DNA of 64,000 nucleotides. It comes from Halobaculum sp. MBLA0143 (GTDB lineage Archaea; Halobacteriota; Halobacteria; Halobacteriales; Haloferacaceae). The translations under genes and the position numbers were made by a program. The notes under the pieces were generated by a model, which was given only the letters and a program-made list of their open reading frames with translations, was not told the DNA's origin and searched no databases. Below are positions 1 through 7,782 of this stretch, piece by piece (the first letter of the stretch is position 1; each line of letters begins with the position of its first letter). Location of the stretch: the NCBI RefSeq assembly GCF_041361465.1, contig NZ_JBGKAC010000001.1, positions 1,426,001 through 1,490,000 of the forward strand, given 5' to 3'.

Positions 1-631
1 CGGACTGTTCTGCGGCCGCCAACACGTCCGTGGCCGTCTGCCACGTCTCTCGGGCGGCCGGCGGGAGCGTTCCCTCGCGGTCGACGTAGCCGGCCAGGAA
101 CGATCGTGTCGTCTGGTCGCTCGGGTAGCCGCTGCCGACCGAGCGGTCGTGGCGCTCGTCGATCGCGGCCATCCGGCGGTCGCGTTCCACCTTCGCGGCC
201 ACGCTCGCGGCGGCGACGATCGGGTGAGTCTGGTCGGCGCCGTGTGCCGCCCGGACGGTCACGTCCGACAGGCCGTCTGCGACCCGACGGCCGAACCGTT
301 CCTCGGAGGTGTCGCCGGCGTCTACGACGGCCGTGTCCCCCGGCTGGGCCAACTTCGACAGCGCCCGGACCTGTGCCGCCACGGTGAGTTCGTTCATGTC
401 CGTCGCGGGGTCGTCGATCTCGTCGACGCTCACGGCCGCGACGGCGACTGTGATTCGGTCGTCGTCGGCCATCGTCGCCGCCAGCGTCTCCCGACGGTCG
501 GCCGACAGCCGCTTGGAGTCGTCCACGTCGGCCGGAATCGCCGCCGGCGGCGCTCGGACCGCCCCCGCGATCATCGGCCCCAGAACGGGTCCTTTGCCGG
601 CCTCGTCCGCGCCGAGTCGTGTCTCCGTCAC
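1..631 (-). CDS. rnhB: Ribonuclease HII (3' end cut by window edge)
   Basis: Endonuclease that nicks the RNA strand of RNA-DNA hybrids, removing primers and misincorporated ribonucleotides in the cytoplasm. About 210 residues are visible. The GTG start gives the family N-terminus with DEAGKGP at residues 9-14. DSKRLS at 38-43, VDAGD at 103-107, the ASVAAKVERD block at 142-151 and GSGYPSD at 166-172 are the other family motifs; the acidic residues D9, E10 and D104 fit the metal site. The archaeal family is about 205-220 residues, so only a few C-terminal residues are missing. It is divergent from the methyltransferase gene that starts 97 bases away. Confidence 0.95.
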   Translation of the reverse strand, partial: MTETRLGADEAGKGPVLGPMIAGAVRAPPAAIPADVDDSKRLSADRRETLAATMADDDRITVAVAAVSVDEIDDPATDMNELTVAAQVRALSKLAQPGDTAVVDAGDTSEERFGRRVADGLSDVTVRAAHGADQTHPIVAAASVAAKVERDRRMAAIDERHDRSVGSGYPSDQTTRSFLAGYVDREGTLPPAARETWQTATDVLAAAEQS

Positions 632-697
632 GGCCGTGGAGAGACGGGGGAGTGTAGTGTGGGTTGCGGTCGGGGGGCGGACACCGAACCCGTGGGA

Positions 698-1873
698 TTA
701 TGTCCGCGCGTCCACTACACGACGGCGATGGGAGTCCTCGAAGACAAGGCGCGAGCGCGCCTGTTCTACAAGTACCTCTCGAAGGTGTACGACACGATCA
801 ACCCACTCGTGTGGAACACGGAGATGCGGGCGGAGGCGTTGGAGTGGTTCGACCCCCAGCCGGACGACCGGATTCTGGACGTGGGCGCCGGCACGGGGTT
901 CGCCACGGAGGGGCTTCTGGAGCACGTCGACGAGATTCACGCGCTGGACCAGTCCGTCCACCAGATGGAGCGGGCGTTCGCCAAGTTCGGCCGGCGCGGC
1001 CCGGTGAAGTACGTCCGTGGCGACGCCGAGCGGCTCCCGTTCGCCGACGACGCCTTCGACAAGACCTGGTCGTCCGGCTCCATCGAGTACTGGCCCAACC
1101 CGGTCACGGCGCTGCGGGAGATCCGGCGGGTCACCAAGCCCGGCGGGACCGTCCTCGTCGTCGGGCCGGACTACCCCCACAACGACCTGTTCCAACGGCT
1201 CGCGGACGCAATCATGCTGTTCTACGACACCGAGGAGGCCGACGAGATGTTCGCGGCGGCGGGGTTCGTCGACGTGGAACACCACGTCCAACAGGCCAAG
1301 CCCGGCAGCCCACGGGCGATCACCACCGTCGCGCGGGTGCCGCCCGCCGACGACGGCGCCGCCACGACGGCCGCCGACTCGGAGCCGGTCGACACCGCCG
1401 CCGACTGACTGGTTCCCCCGAACCACAGTCGACGCGCGGGCCACGCGGTGGGACTCTCTGAACACTGTCACGCGGAGCCGGTCGCCCGGCGACGGCGTCG
1501 GACGGTTACTGGCGGCCACCCGCAGACTCGCCGTCTCGCCGACCCGCCACGTCGGGTCGGCGGCGGTGTTGAACGGCCCGGTCGGCCCGCCGCGGAAGCC
1601 GTCGGCGGCGAAGAAGGGGACGGGCGGCTGGTGGGCGAGTCGACGGCCGTCGACGGTGATGACGACGCGGAGCGTCCGTACGTCCAGTGGGTCGCCGCCG
1701 GCGTGTGTCAGTTCGACTGTCGTTCCCACTGCACGGAGCTCCAGCCGTGTCCGTGTCGGGTCCGACGGCAGTGTGGTCGTCGTCAACAGTCCGCCGACGG
1801 CGACCGCCAAGAGGACCGCGACGGCGACGAGCAGGACGACCCCGACCGGGGCGGCGGCGGCACGGTCACACAC
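698..1873 (-). CDS. Type IV pilin-like protein; true 3' end uncertain
   Basis: The GTG start gives CDRAAAAPVGVVLLVAVAVL, which fits the haloarchaeal pilin N-terminal domain: a short charged leader, then a hydrophobic helix. A beta-rich globular part follows to about residue 155, ending near VTVFRESHRVARASTVV. Pilins of this class usually stop here, but none of the three frames has a stop nearby. This frame stays open for another 700 bases and runs antisense through the whole methyltransferase gene to a stop at 698. The first 155 residues look like real protein; the rest looks like antisense translation. A lost stop or a frameshift near 1410-1430 would explain it. Confidence 0.5.
   Translation of the reverse strand: MCDRAAAAPVGVVLLVAVAVLLAVAVGGLLTTTTLPSDPTRTRLELRAVGTTVELTHAGGDPLDVRTLRVVITVDGRRLAHQPPVPFFAADGFRGGPTGPFNTAADPTWRVGETASLRVAASNRPTPSPGDRLRVTVFRESHRVARASTVVRGNQSVGGGVDRLRVGGRRGGAVVGGRHPRDGGDRPWAAGLGLLDVVFHVDEPRRREHLVGLLGVVEQHDCVREPLEQVVVGVVRPDDEDGPAGLGDPPDLPQRRDRVGPVLDGAGRPGLVEGVVGEREPLGVATDVLHRAAPAELGERPLHLVDGLVQRVNLVDVLQKPLRGEPRAGAHVQNPVVRLGVEPLQRLRPHLRVPHEWVDRVVHLREVLVEQARSRLVFEDSHRRRVVDART
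728..1408 (+). CDS. SAM-dependent methyltransferase, quinone-type
   Basis: A 226-residue class I methyltransferase. The SAM-binding motif I (DVGAGTGFAT) lies at residues 51-60, with a family-typical N-terminus RLFYKYLSKVYDTINP and the GDAERLPF block. The N-terminal segment resembles the archaeal and plant family that methylates prenylated benzoquinols (plant VTE3), so menaquinone or another isoprenoid quinone is the likely substrate; this is inference. The last 20 residues are a low-complexity acidic tail. I chose the ATG because upstream codons in the same frame lie antisense to RNase HII. The whole gene is overlapped on the other strand by the pilin-like ORF, which has no earlier stop. Confidence 0.85.
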   Translation: MGVLEDKARARLFYKYLSKVYDTINPLVWNTEMRAEALEWFDPQPDDRILDVGAGTGFATEGLLEHVDEIHALDQSVHQMERAFAKFGRRGPVKYVRGDAERLPFADDAFDKTWSSGSIEYWPNPVTALREIRRVTKPGGTVLVVGPDYPHNDLFQRLADAIMLFYDTEEADEMFAAAGFVDVEHHVQQAKPGSPRAITTVARVPPADDGAATTAADSEPVDTAAD

Positions 1874-1948
1874 GAGGGGTGTGGTCCCGGCACCGGATTT
1901 GAGGCTTGGGTCGGTGAGGGTTTGGGCGTCCGCCGTCTACGGGCGGAC

Positions 1949-2608
1949 GTGACGCACGGAGACGGTGCCGACGGCGCCGACGGCGCGAACGGCGCAGACG
2001 ACGCGGACGACGTCGAGGCCGCGCTGCGGGCCGGGTTGGCGTTGTACGCCGACGGGGCGTTCCACGCCGCCCACGAGCCGTGGGAGGCGGTCTGGCTCGA
2101 CAGCGACGGTGACACGGAGCGGCTGCTCCACGGGCTGATCCAACTGACGGCGGCACTGTACCACACGACGGAGGGCAACTGGGCGGGTGCCCGGGGGCTC
2201 GCCGAGAGCGCGCCGACGTACCTGGCCGGGCTGGAACACCCGTACGGTGTCGACCTCGGGGCGGCACGGTCGTTCTGTCGGCGGCTCGCGAGCGATCCGG
2301 TCGTGGTCGAACGGACCGGCCCGCCGCCGCTCCCACGGGACGGCGCGCCCGTGGCGTACGCCGACCTCTCGCCGGCGGCGTTGGACCGAGCCGTCGCCGC
2401 GGTCGCGGCCGACACGGAGTGGGACACGGAGACGCTCCGCGACGCCGCGACGTTCGCGGACGCCGACGGGACGACGCTCCGCCCGTTGCTCGTCGACTTC
2501 CTCGCCCGCCCGGACGACCGTGCGATCGTCTTCCAACGACTGTCGGAACACGTCGGCCGACGGCGAACGGAGGTCGCCGACGTGCGAGGGCTGTTCGACG
2601 AGGAGTGA
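1949..2608 (+). CDS. DUF309 family protein (first of two)
   Basis: A 219-residue protein of unknown biochemical function. The DUF309 core spans roughly residues 30-110 with FHAAHEPWEAVW, LLHGLIQLTAALYH and a helical segment ending in YLAGLEHP. The N-terminus carries a short repeat (GADGADGANGADDADD), probably disordered. The GTG start was chosen because upstream codons are antisense to the pilin-like ORF. A second, more distant DUF309 protein lies at 57110-57607. Family members are small helical proteins; no catalytic role is established that I can cite. Confidence 0.8.
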   Translation: MTHGDGADGADGANGADDADDVEAALRAGLALYADGAFHAAHEPWEAVWLDSDGDTERLLHGLIQLTAALYHTTEGNWAGARGLAESAPTYLAGLEHPYGVDLGAARSFCRRLASDPVVVERTGPPPLPRDGAPVAYADLSPAALDRAVAAVAADTEWDTETLRDAATFADADGTTLRPLLVDFLARPDDRAIVFQRLSEHVGRRRTEVADVRGLFDEE

Positions 2609-2812
2609 CCACGAGGTGCGGGGACGAGAGCGACCGACACCGGCCTCGTCGTCGACGGGCGAGACCCCCGCCGTCTGTCGAATCTCTCGGACGTGGACGG
2701 TGAACTCGTCGGGCGACTGTCGTTCGCTGGGTGCCAGAAGTGATGTCGGTTTCGGAGCGATTGTATGAATTACTCTTTTGTTCTTCAATTCTCGGCTCGT
2801 AAGTCGTCAACA

Positions 2813-2817
2813 TTAAA
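2813..2817 (+). promoter_or_regulatory. TATA-like box of the TbsP-like gene
   Basis: A ttaaa core lies 32 bases before the ATG at 2845 in a locally AT-rich stretch (2761-2817). This spacing implies a leaderless transcript, the common haloarchaeal arrangement. Confidence 0.6.
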
Positions 2818-2844
2818 CCGCTTCCCCGGTTTTCCTCGGATCAC

Positions 2845-3651
2845 ATGTCAAGCCAGTACCACGTTGACGACCGGCAGTCGTTGGTCGCCGAGGTTCTCGG
2901 CGACTTCGACGGACCGGTTCTCCTCGTCGACCCGGACGTACAGCTGATCGAGGCAGTTGCAGAACACGGCGCGTCGGGGGCGATGCCGACGCTGCGAGTG
3001 CTCGCTCGCGAGAACGTGCTGAAGGCGGTTCGGGATGACTTCCTGACTGCGACGCTACTGGGCGACCTGGTGGAGGCGGAGACGGTCGAGCTCCGGGTGC
3101 TCCCCTCGGGCACGCCGAACACCTTGTTCCTCACGGAGACGACGCTGTCGGCGGTCGTCTCGACGGTCGGCGGCGCCAGCGCGCTCGGCTCCGACGACAG
3201 CGCCTTCGTGGCGGACGCTCACGAGACGTACTCCGAACAGTTCGAGTCGGCCGAGACGTTCGACCTCCGGACCCCCGGCCGGGAGCGGATCCTCGACACG
3301 CTGGCCGATCGACTCGGCGAGCCGACGGCAGACACCGTCGGCGAGGCGCTCGAGGTGCTGTCGACCCGCGAGGACGGCGGCGAGGTGGACGGTGTCGCGT
3401 TGTCGCTCCTGGTGGTCGCCTACCACGAAGGCCAGCTGTACGAGGTGAGCCGGTGGGGCGAGGACATCGGGATGGCCAGTAAGGCGACGTTCTCCCGGAC
3501 GAAGACGGACCTCGAGGACCAGGGGTACGTCACCACGGAGAAGGTGCCCGTGGACGTGGGTCGCCCACGCCAACGGCTGTTGCTCACGGACGGCACTGTC
3601 GCAGACGACGCGGTGGCGACGCTCGCCGACCTGGCGGTCGAACTGGAGTAA
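2845..3651 (+). CDS. TbsP-like transcriptional regulator (DUF5821)
   Basis: A 268-residue protein. The N-terminal half (about 1-130) is an alpha/beta domain starting YHVDDRQSLVAEVLGDFDGP. The C-terminal part (about 145-268) reads as a winged helix: EVLSTREDGGEVDGVALSLL, then SKATFSRTKTDLEDQGYV as the recognition region. Length and domain order match the haloarchaeal DUF5821 family, whose Haloferax member TbsP works with GlpR in glucose-responsive control of gluconeogenic genes; the family link is from memory and the function here is inferred. Sugar genes (glucose-6-phosphate isomerase, galactokinase, ABC importer) lie elsewhere in the window but not beside it. Transcription is monocistronic and likely leaderless. 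Confidence 0.7.
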   Translation: MSSQYHVDDRQSLVAEVLGDFDGPVLLVDPDVQLIEAVAEHGASGAMPTLRVLARENVLKAVRDDFLTATLLGDLVEAETVELRVLPSGTPNTLFLTETTLSAVVSTVGGASALGSDDSAFVADAHETYSEQFESAETFDLRTPGRERILDTLADRLGEPTADTVGEALEVLSTREDGGEVDGVALSLLVVAYHEGQLYEVSRWGEDIGMASKATFSRTKTDLEDQGYVTTEKVPVDVGRPRQRLLLTDGTVADDAVATLADLAVELE

Positions 3652-3691
3652 CGGCCGACGACTTATCTCCCCGCCGGTCGGAGTGGCGGCC

Positions 3692-4348
3692 GTGCCTTCC
3701 ACTGTCGTCCACGTCGCACTGGCCGGTCTGATCGTCGCCGCACTACTGCCGGAGCGGTACTTCGACCGCCGTGCGGTCGCGGTCGCGCTGGCGATGGCGG
3801 TGGTACCCGACCTGGACGTGTTCTTGACCCCCGTGATCGTCGGTGCCCACCGCTCGGTGGGCCACACGCTGTTGTTCCCGGCGTCGTTGGCCGTCGCCGC
3901 CTGGCTGGATCGCCGCCGCGAGCGACCACTCGTCGGCAGGCTGTTGGGTCCCGGCGGCGGGGCCGTCGTCGGCGCCGGGCTCGTCGGGATGACCCTGGCG
4001 GCGATCGGACTGGACTACGCCGCCAACGGGGTGAACCTACTGTGGCCCGTCCACGACCAGTTCTACGCCGCCAACGGGAAGCTCGTCGTCTCGAACCGAC
4101 GGGGGCTCGTCCAGACGTTCGTCGACCTCTCGCCGGAGCCACCCGGCGACGGGGGTGGGGGTGGCGGCGGCCAGAAGCGAACCACACAGAACACACACTA
4201 CAGCACCGGGGTCGACCCGTCGAGAGGCGACGAGCCGGAGAACGTCGAACGGTTGTTCCCGGTGGTTCGCAGCGGCTGGCAGCTCCTGGTCGTCGCAACT
4301 GGGACGCTGGTCGTCGGTGCTCGGCTGCGGCTGTCCCGTAGCGTCTGA
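3692..4348 (+). CDS. Membrane-bound metal-dependent hydrolase (YdjM-like)
   Basis: A 218-residue membrane protein. The N-terminus VPSTVVHVALAG leads into PDLDVFL and then AHRSVGHTLLFP, the metal-ligand pattern (His, Asp, His, His) of the YdjM/LexA-associated membrane hydrolase family. Four or so hydrophobic segments are visible, the last near residues 190-215. I chose the second of two in-frame GTG codons because it gives the family N-terminus and lies about 30 bases after the TATA-like acttatct. A Gly-rich linker (GDGGGGGGGQK) near residue 150 is probably disordered. The substrate is unknown. Confidence 0.75.
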   Translation: MPSTVVHVALAGLIVAALLPERYFDRRAVAVALAMAVVPDLDVFLTPVIVGAHRSVGHTLLFPASLAVAAWLDRRRERPLVGRLLGPGGGAVVGAGLVGMTLAAIGLDYAANGVNLLWPVHDQFYAANGKLVVSNRRGLVQTFVDLSPEPPGDGGGGGGGQKRTTQNTHYSTGVDPSRGDEPENVERLFPVVRSGWQLLVVATGTLVVGARLRLSRSV

Positions 4349-4391
4349 CGGACCACGAGAATTTACACCGACGCCGGTGGACGCCTCGGGC

Positions 4392-5753
4392 GTGCGACGA
4401 CGTGCCCTCCTCTGTGGCCTGGCGGCGCTGAGTGGCTGTGCGGGCGTCCTCAACGGCGACACCGACCGGGGACGGGAGACGGTCAACCCGGAGCTGGCCG
4501 GGACGCCGGAGCCGCCGCCGGGTGTCGCCTGGACCGCCGCCGTCGACGCCGACCGACTGTACCCCGCCGGCGACGCCGTCGTCGCCGTCCGGGAGCGCGA
4601 CGACCGCGAGCGCCACGTCGCGCTGTCGACGGTCGACGGGACGCGACGGTGGCGGGTCGACTTCGAGGGCCCCCACTCCGTCCGTCCCGGTGACGCGCTC
4701 GTCGCGTGGTCGATCCGCGACGAGGGCGCCCCGATCGTCGGGCTCGACCCGGCGACCGGCGAGCGGCGGTGGTCGGTCGCCGTCTCCAGGGCTCCCAGCG
4801 AGGTCACCGACGACACGGTCGTCGTCCGGCGGGGTGACCCGACCCGGACGGTCGCGTACGACCGCGTGGACGGGAGCGTCCGGTGGGAGTCCCGGGTCGG
4901 CGAGGTGTACCTCGGGCGGACGACCGACCCCGTGCTCACGCTGGAGCGGACGGACCCGGGCGACACCGTCCGACTCCGCGGTCGGACGACGGCCGACGGC
5001 ACGGTCGTGTGGGCGGTGTCGGCACCCGAACGAGTGCGGTCGACGGACCCCGTCGCCGAGGCCGGCGACCGGGTGTTGCTCGTCGGCGACCGGCGGTTCT
5101 ACGTCGTCGACACCGCGGCCGAGACGCTCGCCGGCCGGGGGACGGTGTCGCCGCGAGTGGCGACCGACTTCGGGGTCCGGCTGGGCGACGCGGTCGTCTT
5201 CGGCGACGGTCTCCCGGGGGCGTCGTCCCAGCCGCCGGCGCTCCTCGCGCGGGTCGACCTCGGGTACCTCGGGGCGACGACCGTCGAGACGGCCGGCGAG
5301 TCACTCGTCCCACGGGCGAGGCTCGGGGACCGGGTCGCCGCGGCGGTCCAGACGGGCGACGGCACCCGGACCGTCGGCGTCGACCCGGCGGCGCCGTCGG
5401 TCGAGTGGGACGCTCCGGGGGTCCCGCTGGGGGGCGTCTCGGAGTCGGTCGCCGTCGCGACGCGAGAGACCGTACGGGCACACGCCCCGGACGGGTCCGT
5501 CCGGTGGCGGGCCGACCGACCCACGGGCGGCCGGGTCGGCGCACTCGGGGCGTTCGACGACGCGAACGCCGACGGGTTCGTCTACGGGCAGCGGGTGCTC
5601 GTCGTGGGCGAGAGTGGGGTAGTGTCGTGGGACGCGACGGACGGCGAGGTGCGGACGGCGACGACGGCCGTCGGCGCGAGCGAGACCTGGACGCTCGCGG
5701 ACGACACCGTGGTCGTCGCGGCAGACGACCGGCTCTCGGCGGTCCGAGTGTGA
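4392..5753 (+). CDS. Beta-propeller (PQQ-repeat-like) lipoprotein
   Basis: A 453-residue exported protein. The N-terminus VRRRALLCGLAALSGCAG contains twin arginines, a short hydrophobic stretch and a lipobox (LSGC), fitting Tat export and lipid anchoring. The mature part has repeated blade-like motifs such as LDPATGERRWSV, YDRVDGSVRWES and VDPAAPSVEWD, the pattern of PQQ-type propeller repeats. No cofactor ligands can be assigned, so it may be a binding or scaffold protein rather than a dehydrogenase. A TATA-like tttaca lies about 30 bases upstream. A related protein is at 20289-21659. Confidence 0.75.
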   Translation: MRRRALLCGLAALSGCAGVLNGDTDRGRETVNPELAGTPEPPPGVAWTAAVDADRLYPAGDAVVAVRERDDRERHVALSTVDGTRRWRVDFEGPHSVRPGDALVAWSIRDEGAPIVGLDPATGERRWSVAVSRAPSEVTDDTVVVRRGDPTRTVAYDRVDGSVRWESRVGEVYLGRTTDPVLTLERTDPGDTVRLRGRTTADGTVVWAVSAPERVRSTDPVAEAGDRVLLVGDRRFYVVDTAAETLAGRGTVSPRVATDFGVRLGDAVVFGDGLPGASSQPPALLARVDLGYLGATTVETAGESLVPRARLGDRVAAAVQTGDGTRTVGVDPAAPSVEWDAPGVPLGGVSESVAVATRETVRAHAPDGSVRWRADRPTGGRVGALGAFDDANADGFVYGQRVLVVGESGVVSWDATDGEVRTATTAVGASETWTLADDTVVVAADDRLSAVRV

Positions 5754-5823
5754 CGCGGGAGTCGGAGCCGGTGCCGGCTTCGGTGCCGGTGGAGTCAACT
5801 GTCCGGCGGTCGCAGGCGGGGGC

Positions 5824-6477
5824 GTGAACGTCAGGAGCTACCAGACGGCGGACGCCGAGGTGCTGTGGGAGATGAAGCAGGCGTTCGAGACGGGGCTCGG
5901 CGAGGCCGGCGGCGAGGCGAAGGCGGCCGCGTACGACGAGAAGCTGACCGACAGCTACCGAACGCGGTGGCTGGGCTGGGTGGACGAGTGTGTCGCGGAG
6001 AACCCGCGAACGGTGTTGTTGGGCGAGCTGGAGGCGGACGGAGAGCCCGTCGTGGGTGGGTACGTGTTCCTGTTGCCGGAGTCGTTGGCGTTCGTCTGGG
6101 ACGCCGCGGTGTTGAACGAGATCTACGTGCGGCCGCGGTTCCGCGGCTGCGGGCTCGCGGACGAGCTCGTCGCGGCGGCAACGGCGGTCGCCCGCGAGCA
6201 GAGTCTCCCGATCGACCGGCTGGTGTTGGACGTCGACCGCGAGAACGACCGGGCGCGGGCGTTCTACGACAGACACGGGTTCGACCACTGGGGGGAGATG
6301 GTCGCGCGACCGTTGGGTGACGACGGAACAGACACGGACGGCGGGGCGAACGCAGACGGTGAGACGAACGTGGACGACGAGGCGAACGCAGACGGTGAGA
6401 CGAACGTGGACGACGAGGCGAACACAGACGGTGAGACGAGCGTGGACGACGAGGTGAGTGGAGACGGCGCGGCGTGA
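5824..6477 (+). CDS. GNAT N-acetyltransferase with acidic repeat tail
   Basis: A 217-residue protein. The GNAT domain covers about residues 1-165: NEIYVRPRFRGCGLADELV is the acetyl-CoA pyrophosphate-binding motif A (R-x-x-G-x-G/A variant), and NDRARAFYDRHGF is motif B. The acyl acceptor is unknown. The last 45 or so residues are a 12-residue acidic repeat (unit like DGETNVDDEANA), encoded by a 36-base tandem repeat and probably disordered. It starts with GTG 71 bases after the lipoprotein gene and may be cotranscribed with it. Confidence 0.8.
   Translation: MNVRSYQTADAEVLWEMKQAFETGLGEAGGEAKAAAYDEKLTDSYRTRWLGWVDECVAENPRTVLLGELEADGEPVVGGYVFLLPESLAFVWDAAVLNEIYVRPRFRGCGLADELVAAATAVAREQSLPIDRLVLDVDRENDRARAFYDRHGFDHWGEMVARPLGDDGTDTDGGANADGETNVDDEANADGETNVDDEANTDGETSVDDEVSGDGAA
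6355..6462 (+). repeat. 36-base tandem repeat, 3 copies, in frame
   Basis: Copies at 6355-6390, 6391-6426 and 6427-6462 start with gacggtgagacga. They differ at only a few positions. The period equals 12 codons, so copy number can change without breaking the frame of the GNAT gene it extends. Confidence 0.9.
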
Positions 6478-6532
6478 CTCGGGCGAGCCCACTGCCCGTC
6501 TGCGTCTCCCTGGGCGAGACAGTGGTGGGTAG

Positions 6533-6540
6533 TTTATACA
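6533..6540 (+). promoter_or_regulatory. TATA box of the SPFH gene
   Basis: The sequence tttataca lies 30 bases before the ATG at 6563 and supports that start over the GTG at 6557. Confidence 0.65.
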
Positions 6541-6562
6541 CGGCCGAGCGTATCCAGTGTGC

Positions 6563-7504
6563 ATGTCAGGCAACGACCTGCCCGAGACCAGCCTTCCGGT
6601 TGGACGCGTGGTAGGTGTCGCGGTGTTGATGATCGTCGGCGTCGTCGTCGCCGGCGGAGCGGTGTACACGGTCGACCAGGGGGAACGCGGGGTCGTCACC
6701 CGCAACGGCGCGGTGATCGGGAGCGTGGACGAGGGACTCCACTTCAAGGCGCCGGTGATCGACGCGATCCACCGGTACGACGTGCGATCGAACGCGTACA
6801 CGATGTCGAGTAAGTCCGGCGAGGGGTCGGGCGCCTCCGGCGAACGGGTGTCGCGCGACGACTCCATCGACGCGCTCTCCTCGGAGGGGATGGAGTTGAA
6901 CATCGACGCGACGGTGCGGTACCACATCGGGTCGGACCAGGTGCGGAGTCTGTACACGAACGTCGCAGTCGACGAGGCGGGGGTCGTCGAGAAGATCGTG
7001 CGACCGACGTCGCGGGCGGCGATCCGGGACTGTGCGTCGAACTACAAGGGGCTGGCAGTGTACTCCAGCGAGCGGGAGTCGTTCCAGTCGTGTGTCGACG
7101 ACAAGATCTCCTCGGAGTTCGCGGAGAACGGCGTGATCCTGGAGACGGTCCAGGTCAGGTCGATCAACCTCCCGCAGTCGGTGATCGACGCGATCAACGA
7201 GAAGCAGGCGGCCGAGAAGCGTGTCGAGAAGAAGGAGGCGGAGATCGAGATCGCCCGCAAGGAGAAACAGAAGGCAGAGATCGAGGCGGAGGCGGAAGCC
7301 GAGCGGATTCGGATCAAGGGTCGAGCCCTCCAACGCAACCCGCAGGTGTTGCAGCTGCGGTACATCGAGGCGCTCCAGACCGGCAACACCATCTACGTGC
7401 CGGCAGACAGCAGTAGCTTCACGCTGACGCGGGAGGTGGCACGCGGCAACACGACGACCGCGAACACGACGACGACGAACACGACCACGAACACGACGGG
7501 CTGA
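6563..7504 (+). CDS. SPFH (prohibitin/stomatin-like) membrane protein
   Basis: A 313-residue protein with one N-terminal membrane helix (about residues 14-36), then the SPFH domain: YTVDQGERGVVTRNGAV, LHFKAPVIDAIHRYDVR, and an AAEKRVEKKEAEIEIARKEK coiled coil at about 215-265. Prohibitin-type proteins form large membrane-bound rings that organise proteins and lipids. The C-terminus ends in a Thr/Asn-rich tail with four Asn-Thr-Thr sequons, which in haloarchaea are glycosylated outside the cell; with a single N-terminal helix this suggests the main domain faces outward. The target partner is not shown by its neighbours. Confidence 0.85.
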   Translation: MSGNDLPETSLPVGRVVGVAVLMIVGVVVAGGAVYTVDQGERGVVTRNGAVIGSVDEGLHFKAPVIDAIHRYDVRSNAYTMSSKSGEGSGASGERVSRDDSIDALSSEGMELNIDATVRYHIGSDQVRSLYTNVAVDEAGVVEKIVRPTSRAAIRDCASNYKGLAVYSSERESFQSCVDDKISSEFAENGVILETVQVRSINLPQSVIDAINEKQAAEKRVEKKEAEIEIARKEKQKAEIEAEAEAERIRIKGRALQRNPQVLQLRYIEALQTGNTIYVPADSSSFTLTREVARGNTTTANTTTTNTTTNTTG

Positions 7505-7627
7505 CACCGAGCGGACGGCGCGACGGGAGCGACAGAGTCTCGTCGTGCGGTCGCGGTGCGGTTGCGGTCTGTACTACGGCAGAGGAGGCGAGCGAGGGCC
7601 GACAGTCCGAACGAGCGCTCGCTCGTC

Positions 7628-7650
7628 ACCGGATCGCGGAGCGATCCGGT
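7628..7650. terminator. Perfect 10-bp hairpin after the SPFH gene
   Basis: Arms accggatcgc and gcgatccggt flank a 3-base loop (gga). It lies in the 278-base gap between the SPFH gene and tyrA, about 125 bases after the SPFH stop. No T-run follows, so a terminator role is only one option; it could also be a protein-binding palindrome. The rest of the gap shows no gene. Confidence 0.4.
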
Positions 7651-7782
7651 TAGTGCCTAGATCCCTCCGAGATCCGACGGGGCCGACGTCTCTCGTCGGC
7701 TGATCGACCGAGTGGGAGCCACCCGAGGAGTCGAGACAGTCGTTCGTCAGCTACTTTCGGGTCCGGACCCGAGTATCGGGTG

